64,000 nt of DNA from Streptomyces sp. NRRL S-31 (GTDB lineage Bacteria > Actinomycetota > Actinomycetes > Streptomycetales > Streptomycetaceae): assembly GCF_000718775.1 (NCBI RefSeq), contig NZ_JOCB01000003.1, positions 62,001-126,000 of the forward strand, written 5' to 3'. Under the pieces are notes generated by a model. That model worked only from the letters and a program-made list of their open reading frames with translations, was not told the DNA's origin and searched no databases. Below, one piece after another: positions 39,585 through 47,794 of this stretch. A program made the translations under genes and the position numbers. Every line of letters begins with the position of its first letter. Position 1 is the stretch's first letter.

Positions 39585-40793
39585 TCAGAGGAAGCGCCGG
39601 ATCGGGGTGACCGCGGCCTCCTTGACGCGCTGGAGCACCGCCCGCCGCCGCCACCGGGCCAGGTCGATGTCCACGCTCCGTGCCAGGTCCGCGTCGTAGT
39701 CCCGGTCGAGTTCGGCGGTGAACGCCTCGTCCAGGACGGCGAGCATGACCTCCTCGTCGTGGTCCATGGACCGGCGGTTGAAGTTGGTGGAACCGATCAG
39801 GGCGGCGACCGAGTCCACGGTGATGATCTTGGCGTGCATCATCGTCGGCTGGTACTGACGGATGTGCACCCCCGCCGCCAGCAGCCGGGTGTAGTGGTGC
39901 TGGCCGGCGAGCTGGCAGGCGCGCTGATCGGTGTGCGGGCCGGGCAGCAGGATCTCCACCCGCACGCCACGCCGGGCGGTTCGGCACAGCAGGTCGACGA
40001 AGTAGGTGTCGGGGGCGAAGTAGGCGGTGGCCAGCCGGAACCGCTCCTCGGCACAGGTGAGCATGACCCGGATCAGGGTCTGCATGTCCTGCCAGCCGAG
40101 GCTCGCGGAGCCGCGCACCACCTGGACGACCGACGAGCCGGCCTGGCGGTGCCCGGTGAAGCGGTCGTGCTCGTCGAAGAGTTCGTCGTGGCACTCGGCC
40201 CAGTTCTGCGCGAACGCGGCGGCGATGCCGTCAACGGCCGGACCGCGCACCCGCACGTGGGTGTCGCGCCACTCACCGGGGTCGCGGGCGTCGCCGCACC
40301 ACTCCTCGGCGATACCGACCCCGCCGGTGAACGCGGTGTGCTCGTCGACGATCAGGGCCTTGCGGTGGCAGCGGTGGTTCTGTTTGAACGGCGACAGCCA
40401 GACGGGCTTGCGGAACCAGGCCACCTGCACCCCGGCACCGTCCATGAGGTCCAGCAGGTCCCGTTCGATCTCCTTGGCACCGAACCCGTCGAGCAGCAGC
40501 CGCACCCGCACCCCGGCACGGGCGCGGTCGGCGAGCGCGGCGGCGAAGTCACGGGCGATCTGACCGCGCCAGTAGACGAACGTCATCATGTCGATCGTGT
40601 GCTCGGCCGAGCGGATCGCGCCGAGCATCGCCGGGAAGATCTCGTCGCCGTTGCGCAGCGGGACCAGTTCGTTGCCCTCGGTGGCGGCCACGCCGATCAG
40701 CCGCTCGAGGCGACGGCGCAGGCGCTGCCCGCGGTCCCGCGCACGAGGGTCGGTAGCACCGGCGGCGGGCGCCGGTATGCCGTCGAGGATCAC
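39585..40793 (-). CDS. Phospholipase D/cardiolipin synthase-family protein
   Basis: A 402-residue protein with two HKD phosphatidyl-transfer motifs: HRCHRKALIVDEHTAFTGG and MMHAKIITVDSVAALIGSTN. Paired HxKx4D motifs form one active site through a phospho-His intermediate. No membrane segments are present at the N-terminus, unlike classical cardiolipin synthases with two TM helices, which resembles ClsB-type enzymes. GTG 40793 is preceded by GGAGAA; the longer frame has antisense-like sequence. It may remodel phospholipids in stress. It is divergent from the glutamate-synthase-like gene. Confidence 0.9.
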   Translation of the reverse strand: MILDGIPAPAAGATDPRARDRGQRLRRRLERLIGVAATEGNELVPLRNGDEIFPAMLGAIRSAEHTIDMMTFVYWRGQIARDFAAALADRARAGVRVRLLLDGFGAKEIERDLLDLMDGAGVQVAWFRKPVWLSPFKQNHRCHRKALIVDEHTAFTGGVGIAEEWCGDARDPGEWRDTHVRVRGPAVDGIAAAFAQNWAECHDELFDEHDRFTGHRQAGSSVVQVVRGSASLGWQDMQTLIRVMLTCAEERFRLATAYFAPDTYFVDLLCRTARRGVRVEILLPGPHTDQRACQLAGQHHYTRLLAAGVHIRQYQPTMMHAKIITVDSVAALIGSTNFNRRSMDHDEEVMLAVLDEAFTAELDRDYDADLARSVDIDLARWRRRAVLQRVKEAAVTPIRRFL

Positions 40794-41001
40794 GCGATTC
40801 TCCCGTGGGGCCGAGGGGACGGAGCGGTGCGGGCCGGACGAACCCAGGGAGCGGATGCCCGGTACCCGACGCCTCACTCCCGGGCGCCGGCCCGGACGGG
40901 CAGCGGTCGGTGCGCGCCGGTGGCCGCACCCGGTGGAGCCGACCGGCCGTCGGACGGCCGGCGGGACTGGAAGGCCGATCCAGGGCAATGAGCGAGGGGT
41001 G

Positions 41002-42582
41002 ATGCGTACGGCAATCGTTGCTCTGATCCTGGCCGCCGGCACGGCGGCGGCCGTCGCCGCGGCCGTGTCCTCCCCCTGGTGGTGGCCGGCCGCCGCGCTC
41101 CTCGTCCCGCTCGGCCTGCTCGGCGCGGCGGACCTGCTGCAACGCCGGCACTCGGTGCTGCGCAACTATCCCGTCCTGGGACACGCCCGCTTCCTGCTGG
41201 AGCGGATCCGCCCGGAGGTGCAGCAGTACTTCGTCGAGCGGAACTACGACGGACGCCCCTTCGACCGGGACGTCCGCACCATCGTCTACGAGCGGGCGAA
41301 GGGCACGGACGCCGAACAGCCCTACGGCACCGAGCGGGACGTCTACCGGACCGGCTACGAGTACCTCGTGCCGTCGATGGCCCCGCGCCCGGTGCCCGAG
41401 ACCCCGCCGCGGGTGCGGGTCGGCGGCCCCGACTGCGACCGCCCCTACGACATGGCGCTGCTGAACGTCTCGGCGATGAGCTTCGGCTCGCTGTCGGCCA
41501 ACGCCGTCCTCGCCCTCAACGGCGGTGCCGCCGCCGGGGGTTTCGCCCACGACACCGGCGAGGGCGGACTGTCCGAGTACCACCTGAGGCCGGGCGGGGA
41601 CCTGATCTGGGAGATCGGCACCGGATACTTCGGCTGCCGCACCCGCGACGGTGACTTCGACCCCGGCGAGTTCGCCGCCAAGGCCGCCCACGACCACGTC
41701 AAGTGCGTGTCCCTGAAGCTCTCCCAGGGCGCCAAACCGGGCATCGGCGGGGTCCTGCCGGGGCCGAAGGTCAACGCCGAGATAGCGAAGGTACGGGACG
41801 TGCCCGAGGGCCGGACGGTGATCTCACCGCCGTACCACCGGGCGTTCTCCACCCCGCGCGAACTCGTCCGCTTCCTCGCCCGGATGCGGGAGCTGTCCGG
41901 CGGCAAACCGACCGGGTTCAAACTCTGCGTCGGCTCGCGCCGGCAGTTCCTCGCGGTCTGCAAGGCCATGCTGGAGGAGGGCACCACCCCCGACTTCATC
42001 GTCGTGGACGGCGGCGAGGGCGGCACCGGCGCCGCGCCCATGGAGTTCGCCGACCACGTGGGGGCCCCGCTGACCGAGGGGCTGCTCACCGTGCACAACG
42101 CCCTCGTCGGCACGGGCCTGCGCGACCGCGTCCGGATCGGGGCCAGCGGCAAGATCGCCACCGGTACCGACCTGGTCAAGCGCCTGGTGCAGGGAGCCGA
42201 CTACGGCAACGCCGCGCGGGCGATGATGTTCGCCGTCGGCTGCATCCAGGCCCAGCGGTGCCACACGAACACCTGCCCCACCGGCGTGACCACCCAGGAC
42301 CCCCGGCGGGCCCGCGCCCTCGACGTCCGGGACAAGACCCCGCGCGTGAGGCGCTTCCAGGAGGCGACCGTGGCCAGCGCGTTGCAGATCATGGCGGCCA
42401 TGGGCGTCACCGACCCCGCCGAACTGCGCCCGCACATGCTCCGGCGGCGCATCGACCCCTACACCGAACGCTCCTACGAGGAGCTGTACGAGTGGCTCGG
42501 GCCCGGGCAGTTGCTCGCCGAGCCGCCGCGAGACTGGGCGGCCGACTGGAAGGCCGCCGACCCCGACCGTTTCACCGTCTGA
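41002..42582 (+). CDS. FMN-binding glutamate synthase-family protein (membrane-anchored)
   Basis: A 526-residue protein. Two N-terminal hydrophobic segments (~3-22, 26-46) precede a domain homologous to the FMN/synthase part of GltB: ALLNVSAMSFGSLSANAVLA, GGFAHDTGEGGLSEYHLRPG, KLSQGAKPGIGGVLPG, VVDGGEGGTGAAP, and the 3Fe-4S-like cysteine set near the end (QAQRCHTNTCPTGVTTQDP). There is no glutaminase domain, so it cannot use glutamine by itself. Family members are common in actinobacteria and of unproven function. GCGAGGGG precedes the ATG. It is 14 bp upstream of the PoxB-like gene, so the pair forms an operon. Confidence 0.88.
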   Translation: MRTAIVALILAAGTAAAVAAAVSSPWWWPAAALLVPLGLLGAADLLQRRHSVLRNYPVLGHARFLLERIRPEVQQYFVERNYDGRPFDRDVRTIVYERAKGTDAEQPYGTERDVYRTGYEYLVPSMAPRPVPETPPRVRVGGPDCDRPYDMALLNVSAMSFGSLSANAVLALNGGAAAGGFAHDTGEGGLSEYHLRPGGDLIWEIGTGYFGCRTRDGDFDPGEFAAKAAHDHVKCVSLKLSQGAKPGIGGVLPGPKVNAEIAKVRDVPEGRTVISPPYHRAFSTPRELVRFLARMRELSGGKPTGFKLCVGSRRQFLAVCKAMLEEGTTPDFIVVDGGEGGTGAAPMEFADHVGAPLTEGLLTVHNALVGTGLRDRVRIGASGKIATGTDLVKRLVQGADYGNAARAMMFAVGCIQAQRCHTNTCPTGVTTQDPRRARALDVRDKTPRVRRFQEATVASALQIMAAMGVTDPAELRPHMLRRRIDPYTERSYEELYEWLGPGQLLAEPPRDWAADWKAADPDRFTV

Positions 42583-42596
42583 CCTGGAGGATCCAA

Positions 42597-44360
42597 GTGG
42601 CCCGTACCGTTGCCCGCTCGATCGTGGAGGCGCTGAGCGAGCTCGGCGTGCGCCAGGTGTTCGGCGTCGTGGGAGACGCCCTCAACCCCCTGACCGACGC
42701 CATCCGCACCACCGACGGCCTCGAATGGGTGGGGTGCCGGCACGAGGAGGCGGCGGCGTTCGCCGCCGGCGCCCAGTCGCAGCTGACCGGCACCCTCGGA
42801 GTCTGCATGGGCACCGTCGGACCCGGCTCGGTCCACCTGCTCAACGGGCTGTACGACGCGGCCAAGAGCCACGCCCCCGTCCTGGCGATCGCCGGTCAGG
42901 TCCCGCTCGCCGAACTCGGCACCGACTACTTCCAGGAGGTCGACAACGACGCCCTCTTCAGCGACGTGGCCGTCTTCCGCGCGACCGTCACCTCGCCCGG
43001 CCAACTGCCGCAGATGCTGGAGACGGCGGTGCGCCACGCCCTGGGCCGCAAGGGCGTCGCCGTCCTGACCGTCCCCGGCGACCTGGGGACACGCGAGCTG
43101 GAGACGGACCGCCCGGCCCGCCTCTCGCTGACCGCCCCGCTCAGCCGGCCGGAGGAGTCCGCGGTCCGGCGGGCGGCCGAGCTTCTCGACCGGGCCGAGC
43201 GGGTCACGCTGCTGGTCGGGCGGGGCGCCCACGGAGCCCGCGAGGACGTGCTGGCCCTGGCCGACCGGCTGGCCGCGCCGATGGTCCTCACCCTGAAGGC
43301 CAAGGAGGGGTTCGAGGGCGACACCAACCCGTTCCAGGTCGGCCAGACCGGGCTGATCGGCAACCCGGCCGCCGCGTCGGCCCTTCAGGACGCGGACACC
43401 TTGCTGCTCCTGGGGACCGACTTCCCTTACCGGGACTGGTATCCGGAGGGCAGGACCGTGATCCAGGTGGACACCGAGGCCGCCCACATCGGGCGCCGGG
43501 TGCCCGTCGAGGTCGGCCTCGTCGGCGACACCGGCGTCACCGTCCGCGACCTGCTCACCCACCTCGCCGCACCCGGGCCGCGGGAGGAGGGCGCCCGGGA
43601 CCGGGCGCACCTGGAGAAGGCCCGCGAGCGCTTCGACCGGTGGCGCGAGGGCCAGGCACGGCTCGCCGACCCGGCACACGACCGGGGCCTGATCGGCCGC
43701 ATCCGGTCCTCGCTCGACAACCGCACCGGCGACATCCGGCCCGAGGCACTGGCGGCCGTGGTGGACCGGCTGGCCGCCGACGACGCCGTCTTCACCTCCG
43801 ACACGGGCATGGCGACGGTCTGGCTCTCGCGCTTCGTGGAGATGCGCGGCGAGCGGCGCCTGATCGGTTCCTACAACCTCGGTTCGATGGCCAACGCGAT
43901 GCCGCAGGCGCTGGGCGCCCAGTGCCTGGACCGCGAACGCCAGGTGGTGGCCTTCTGCGGGGACGGCGGGCTGAGCATGCTCCTGGGCGACCTGATGACG
44001 CTGAAGACGCACCGGCTCCCGGTGAAGCTCGTCGTCTTCGACAACCGCCGTCTGGGGATGGTGAAGCTGGAACAGGAACAGGCCGGGCTCCCGGAGTTCG
44101 GCACCGTCCTGGACAATCCGGACTTCGCCGCCGTCGCCACGGCCATGGGCATCACCGGAATCCGCGTGACCGACCCGGCCGACCTGGAGCAGGCCGTGCG
44201 CCGCGCCTTCGACAGCCCGGGACCGGTCCTGCTCGACGTGCTCACCAACCCCGACGAGATCGCGGTGCCGGCCAAGCCGACCGTCGAACAGGGCTGGGGC
44301 TTCGCACTGGCCAAGGTGAAGGAGGTCGTACGCAGCCACGGGGACGACGGTACGGCGTGA
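42597..44360 (+). CDS. Thiamine-diphosphate enzyme, PoxB-like pyruvate oxidase/dehydrogenase
   Basis: A 587-residue three-domain ThDP enzyme. The catalytic Glu is in VGCRHEEAAAFAAGAQ (~46), the middle domain carries a dinucleotide-like fold (TLLLLGTDFPYRDWYPEG), and the C-terminal domain has the ThDP motif CGDGGLSMLLGDLMTLKTH ending in VFDN. The order and the FPYRDWYP and MGMVKLEQEQAG-type motifs fit pyruvate:quinone oxidoreductase PoxB better than acetolactate synthase. PoxB makes acetate and CO2 and is a stationary-phase, stress-sigma gene in other bacteria. The GTG start has a perfect GGAGG site 7 nt upstream. A membrane-binding C-terminus is not obvious here. Confidence 0.87.
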   Translation: MARTVARSIVEALSELGVRQVFGVVGDALNPLTDAIRTTDGLEWVGCRHEEAAAFAAGAQSQLTGTLGVCMGTVGPGSVHLLNGLYDAAKSHAPVLAIAGQVPLAELGTDYFQEVDNDALFSDVAVFRATVTSPGQLPQMLETAVRHALGRKGVAVLTVPGDLGTRELETDRPARLSLTAPLSRPEESAVRRAAELLDRAERVTLLVGRGAHGAREDVLALADRLAAPMVLTLKAKEGFEGDTNPFQVGQTGLIGNPAAASALQDADTLLLLGTDFPYRDWYPEGRTVIQVDTEAAHIGRRVPVEVGLVGDTGVTVRDLLTHLAAPGPREEGARDRAHLEKARERFDRWREGQARLADPAHDRGLIGRIRSSLDNRTGDIRPEALAAVVDRLAADDAVFTSDTGMATVWLSRFVEMRGERRLIGSYNLGSMANAMPQALGAQCLDRERQVVAFCGDGGLSMLLGDLMTLKTHRLPVKLVVFDNRRLGMVKLEQEQAGLPEFGTVLDNPDFAAVATAMGITGIRVTDPADLEQAVRRAFDSPGPVLLDVLTNPDEIAVPAKPTVEQGWGFALAKVKEVVRSHGDDGTA

Positions 44361-44478
44361 CGCGTCACGGCGGTTCCGGCGGGAAAGCGGGGCATGCGCG
44401 GCGCGGGCCGGGGTAGGCGGCCACCATCGGGCAAGGCGAACCGACCGGGACGAGACCGATCGACAGGAAGAGGCGCTC

Positions 44479-45324
44479 ATGATGGCGACGACGACCGTGC
44501 GGACCGTCGAACGGACGGCGGACGTTCCGGAGATAGCGGACCCGTCCCGGGTCGCGCCGAAGGACGCGCGGGAGTTGTCGAGGGTGTTCTTCGACCAGCT
44601 TGCGGTGGTGGAGGAGGGCACGCCCGAGCACCAGTACGCGCGCAACACGCTGATCGAGATGAACATGTCCCTGGTCCGCTACGCGGCCGGCCGGTTCCGC
44701 AGCCGCGGTCCGGAGGAGATGGAGGACATCGTCCAGGTCGGCATGATCGGCCTGATCAAGGCGATCGACCGGTTCGAACTGACCCGTGAGGTGGAGTTCA
44801 CCTCCTTCGCCGTCCCCTACATCGTCGGCGAGATCAAGCGGTTCTTCCGGGACACCTCCTGGGCCGTGCACGTGCCCCGCCGGCTCCAGGAGGCGCGCGT
44901 GCAACTGGCCCGTGCCAACGAGGAACTGCGCACCCGGCTGGGCCGCGCCCCGTCGGTCAAGGAGCTGGCGGAGCTGATGAGCCTGCCGGAGGACGAGGTG
45001 GTCGAGGCGCAGCTCGCCTCCAACGGCTACAAGTCGGCCTCCCTGGACGCGGCGATCAGCGGCAGCGAGGACGGCGAGGCCGCGCTGGCGGACTTCATCG
45101 GCGACGAGGACGCCGCCCTCGGCCTGGTCGAGGACTTCCACGCGCTCGCCCCGATGATCGCCGAACTCGACGAACGCGACCGCAGGATAATCCACTGGCG
45201 GTTCGTCGAGGAACTCACCCAGGCCCAGATCGGCGAGCGTCTCGGGGTGTCGCAGATGCACGTCTCCCGGTTGATCTCCCGGCTCCTGGCCCGCCTGCGC
45301 GAGGGCATGCTCAGCACCACCTGA
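44479..45324 (+). CDS. RNA polymerase sigma factor, SigB/SigF/SigG subfamily
   Basis: A 281-residue sigma-70-family factor. Region 2: MNMSLVRYAAGRFRSRGPEE, DIVQVGMIGLIKAIDRFE and TSFAVPYIVGEIKRFFRD. Region 3: RLQEARVQLARANEELRTRL. Region 4 helix-turn-helix: LTQAQIGERLGVSQMHVSRL. Region 1.1 is absent, as in general-stress sigma factors. It is the natural target of the anti-sigma kinases and STAS proteins at 29303-39457, though others may exist elsewhere in the genome. Ribosome binding site AGGAAGAGG precedes ATG 44479; a second ATG follows immediately. Confidence 0.93.
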   Translation: MMATTTVRTVERTADVPEIADPSRVAPKDARELSRVFFDQLAVVEEGTPEHQYARNTLIEMNMSLVRYAAGRFRSRGPEEMEDIVQVGMIGLIKAIDRFELTREVEFTSFAVPYIVGEIKRFFRDTSWAVHVPRRLQEARVQLARANEELRTRLGRAPSVKELAELMSLPEDEVVEAQLASNGYKSASLDAAISGSEDGEAALADFIGDEDAALGLVEDFHALAPMIAELDERDRRIIHWRFVEELTQAQIGERLGVSQMHVSRLISRLLARLREGMLSTT

Positions 45325-45355
45325 CGGCCGGCCGCACCCGACCCGGGTCCGCATC

Positions 45356-45392
45356 GGAAAGGGGCCCGCGCTCTCGGCGCGGGTCCCTTTCC
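45356..45392 (+). terminator. Terminator of the sigma factor gene
   Basis: GGAAAGGGGCCCGCGC (45356-45371), a 5-nt loop and GCGCGGGTCCCTTTCC (45377-45392) form a 16-bp stem with a single G-U pair. It begins 32 bp after the stop codon. Confidence 0.9.
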
Positions 45393-45601
45393 GGCTCTCC
45401 GACGGGAGCCTGCGGAGGGAGCCGGCTCGCTGCCCGAAGGCGCCCCCGCCCCGTACCCCGGCCTTCCGCGCCCGGCCGTTCCGTGCCCCGGCGTTCGGCT
45501 CGGTCCCGGTCGACTTCCACCGGGACGCCCGCGCATCGCCGCCCCGCGCGAGCCGGCGCCACCCGTCGCCGCGGTCGGCCACCCGGCCGCCGCCGGGGCC
45601 C

Positions 45602-46291
45602 TCACTGGCTGCGGGCGGTGATGTCGCCGTACGAGGTGGTCGCGTGGATCTCCAGGGCGGTGCCGCCGTCGGTGCTGTGGAGCGCGTTGTGGATGCGGCC
45701 GTAGGCGGTTCCGGCGTCCAGGGAGGCGGAGACTCCGCGGGCGGCGCCGACGATGATGTCACCGGATTCGGTGCGCAGGGTGACCGTGCCGCGTACCGCT
45801 TCGGTGATGCGGATGTCGCCCTTTCGGGTGCTGATCCGCGCGGAGCCGCCCAGGCGGCCGAGGGTGATGTCGCCGGCCTGGAGGGTGAGGTGGGCCTCGG
45901 CGGTCTCGTCGAGTTTGACCGTGGCCCGGGCGGCTTCGAGGGTGACGTCGCCGAGCCGGCCGACCCCGCGCAGTTCGGCGTCGGCCGTCTTGGCCAGGAG
46001 GTGGGAGCCGGTGGGCAGTTGGACGGTCACCTCGATGGCACCGCCGGTGCCGAGGACGCGGTTCCCGGCTTCGGGGACCTCGACGCGCAGGACGCCGTCG
46101 TCGTAGGCCACGCGGGTCTGCCCGGCCGCCTTGACGTCGCGGCTCCTGGAGGCGTCGGCGGGCAGGACCTCGACCGTGGTGTCGCTCCGGTCGGCGGCGA
46201 TGAACCGGATGCGTCCGGCGGGGATGTCGCAGTGGACCGAGACGGGGGCGTGGGTGGCGAACCGCTGCGTCGTGCTCTGCTGCTCCTGCAT
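45602..46291 (-). CDS. DUF4097-family beta-strand repeat protein
   Basis: A 229-residue protein with repeating short beta strands typical of DUF4097 (putative adhesin-like beta helix): DIPAGRIRFIA, AELRGVGRLGDVTLEAARAT, GDITLGRLGGSARISTRKGD, IRITEAVRGTVTLRTESGDI. There is no signal peptide or anchor, so it is probably cytosolic. It is divergently transcribed from the HTH regulator at 46512 with a 220-bp gap rich in GTTGC/GCAAC motifs, a common arrangement in streptomycetes, and is probably repressed by that regulator. Function in the cell is unknown. Confidence 0.85.
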   Translation of the reverse strand: MQEQQSTTQRFATHAPVSVHCDIPAGRIRFIAADRSDTTVEVLPADASRSRDVKAAGQTRVAYDDGVLRVEVPEAGNRVLGTGGAIEVTVQLPTGSHLLAKTADAELRGVGRLGDVTLEAARATVKLDETAEAHLTLQAGDITLGRLGGSARISTRKGDIRITEAVRGTVTLRTESGDIIVGAARGVSASLDAGTAYGRIHNALHSTDGGTALEIHATTSYGDITARSQ

Positions 46292-46333
46292 GGTGAACTC
46301 CTCCGTGCGTTGTTTCCGACAACAGAAAAGCTA

Positions 46334-46415
46334 CGTTGCGTTCATAGGTATGGCAACGAGCTTGTTGCGTTGAGTGAGCAAACACGCAGTCCAGAGGCGT
46401 TGAATCGTTGCAACG
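46334..46415. promoter_or_regulatory. GTTGC/GCAAC operator array in the divergent promoter
   Basis: CGTTGC (46334-46339) and GCAACG (46353-46358) form an inverted repeat with a 13-bp spacer; CGTTGCAACG at 46406-46415 is a perfect 10-bp palindrome. More single copies (GTTGCGTTG near 46365, AACGCAACGC near 46427, CCGTTGCAATG near 46451) fill the region up to the regulator gene. Two promoters facing away from shared sites suggest autoregulation by the HTH protein. Confidence 0.6.
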
Positions 46416-46511
46416 GTGCTACATATAACGCAACGCACTGGCACGGCTCCGTTGCAATGGCTCAAGGGTGAAGGCTATGGTGGAGGCTCCCCGGAGCCCA
46501 AGGAGACCGTG

Positions 46512-47255
46512 ATGCCGGGAGGCAGACTCACCCAGCAGGAACGCCGGCAGATCGCGCTGGGACTGGCCGACGGCCTCGCCTACGCGGAGATCGCCAGACG
46601 CCTCGACCGCCCGACCTCGACCGTCACCCGCGAGGTCATGCGCAACGGAGGCCCCACCGCCTACCGCGCCGATCTCGCCCACCGCGCCACCGAACACCGC
46701 GCCCGCCGCCGGGGGAAGGCCGTGCCCCGGGACCCGAACGCGGTCCCGCACGCCCACGGACGCGATCCCGACGCCGTGCGCGCGTACGAGGAGACCTTCA
46801 CCACCGTCTTCATGCAGTCGGGTCTGCCCAGGATGACGGCCCGGGTGCTGGCCTGCCTCTACACCACCGACGCGGGCAGCCTCACCGCCTCCGAACTCGC
46901 CGGGCGGCTCCAGGTCAGCCCCGCGTCCGTGTCCAAGGCGGTCGCGTTCCTCGAGAGCCAGGGCCTCATCCGCCGGGAACGCGACGAACGCCGCCGCGAA
47001 CGCTACGTCGTCGACGACGACGTCCTGTACCAGTCCACGATGGCCGGTGCCCGGTCCACCGCGCACCTGGGCGAAGTCGCCCGGCAGGGCGTGGACATCC
47101 TCGGCTCCGGCACCCCGGCCGCCGCCCGCCTGGAGAACATCGCCCGCTTCCTCGACTTCGTCTCCGAGAGCATCACCCGCGCCGCGAACCAGGCCCGCGA
47201 AGTCCTGCACACGAAGTCCGGGACGGTCCCGGACGGCACCGCCGAGCGGCCGTAG
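46512..47255 (+). CDS. HTH transcriptional regulator (HTH_38 plus MarR/GbsR-like domain)
   Basis: A 247-residue regulator with two DNA-binding units. Residues 1-45 are a short HTH_38-type motif like that of IS30 transposases (LTQQERRQIALGLADGLAYA, EIARRLDRPTSTVTREVMRN). Residues ~95-180 form a winged helix of the MarR/GbsR type (SLTASELAGRLQVSPASVSK, AVAFLESQGLIRRERDERRR). The C-terminal ~70 residues are helical and probably dimerise. AGGAG lies 6 nt before ATG 46512. It is divergent from the DUF4097 gene and likely binds the GTTGC motifs between them. Confidence 0.88.
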   Translation: MPGGRLTQQERRQIALGLADGLAYAEIARRLDRPTSTVTREVMRNGGPTAYRADLAHRATEHRARRRGKAVPRDPNAVPHAHGRDPDAVRAYEETFTTVFMQSGLPRMTARVLACLYTTDAGSLTASELAGRLQVSPASVSKAVAFLESQGLIRRERDERRRERYVVDDDVLYQSTMAGARSTAHLGEVARQGVDILGSGTPAAARLENIARFLDFVSESITRAANQAREVLHTKSGTVPDGTAERP

Positions 47256-47794
47256 CCCGCACCGTCACCGGCCGGGCCCCGCAGGGCGGCCAAGCCCCGA
47301 CGCGGTCCCGGGCCTCGACACGGTCCCGGGCCTCGACACGGTCCCGGGCCCCGACGCGGTCCCGGGGCGGCCCGCGCCGCGACGCGCGGAGTGCCGGCCG
47401 TCAAGGGGGTGGCGGGGGGTTCGGGCCATCTCGACCGGAATTCGGCGCCCCAGCCGCCCCGATCGGGGCACCGGGCCCCGTGGACGGCCCGCCCGGCGGC
47501 CCGGCGGTCGGGGCCCCGCGGTCCGGCTCCCATCAGTCAGGACGACCGGCGCCGCCGCGCACCCGCCCCGGCGGACGGATGATCGGCCGGAGGCACTCCA
47601 TCACGGAAATGGGCATGTTATTCGGTCAAAGCCTGTATGAGTGTCTACGACACCCGGGGTTGGGAACGCGTAACGCGTACGGCACACCACAAGGGAATAC
47701 CGCTTCCCCCCACATCGCGGTCATCGCTGATTCCCCGTTTCTTCCGCCCTTTCGGAGGGCGTCATCCGTGCTGTCGAAAACAAGGAGTAACGCC
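47256..47794. other. Intergenic region at the left edge of the biosynthetic cluster
   Basis: About 540 bp without a gene. The first 110 bp hold a tandem repeat (47298-47367, listed separately). From ~47580 the GC content falls clearly (for example CATGTTATTCGGTCAAAGCC near 47613), which is unusual here and probably marks the main promoter and leader of the cluster; AAGGAG at ~47782 belongs to the aldolase gene. Confidence 0.55.
47298..47367. repeat. Four tandem 18-bp repeats
   Basis: Four head-to-tail units of CGAC(G/A)CGGTCCCGGGCCT start at 47298, 47316, 47334 and 47352; the middle two are identical but for the last base. Each contains the palindrome GGTCCCGGGCC-like core. They lie after the regulator stop and upstream of the biosynthetic cluster. 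Confidence 0.85.

Noticed and set aside
42597..44360. Acetolactate synthase as the call for the ThDP enzyme
   Set aside because: No small regulatory subunit gene follows and the FPYRDWYPEG segment fits PoxB-type enzymes better; the family is the same, so the choice is moderate only.
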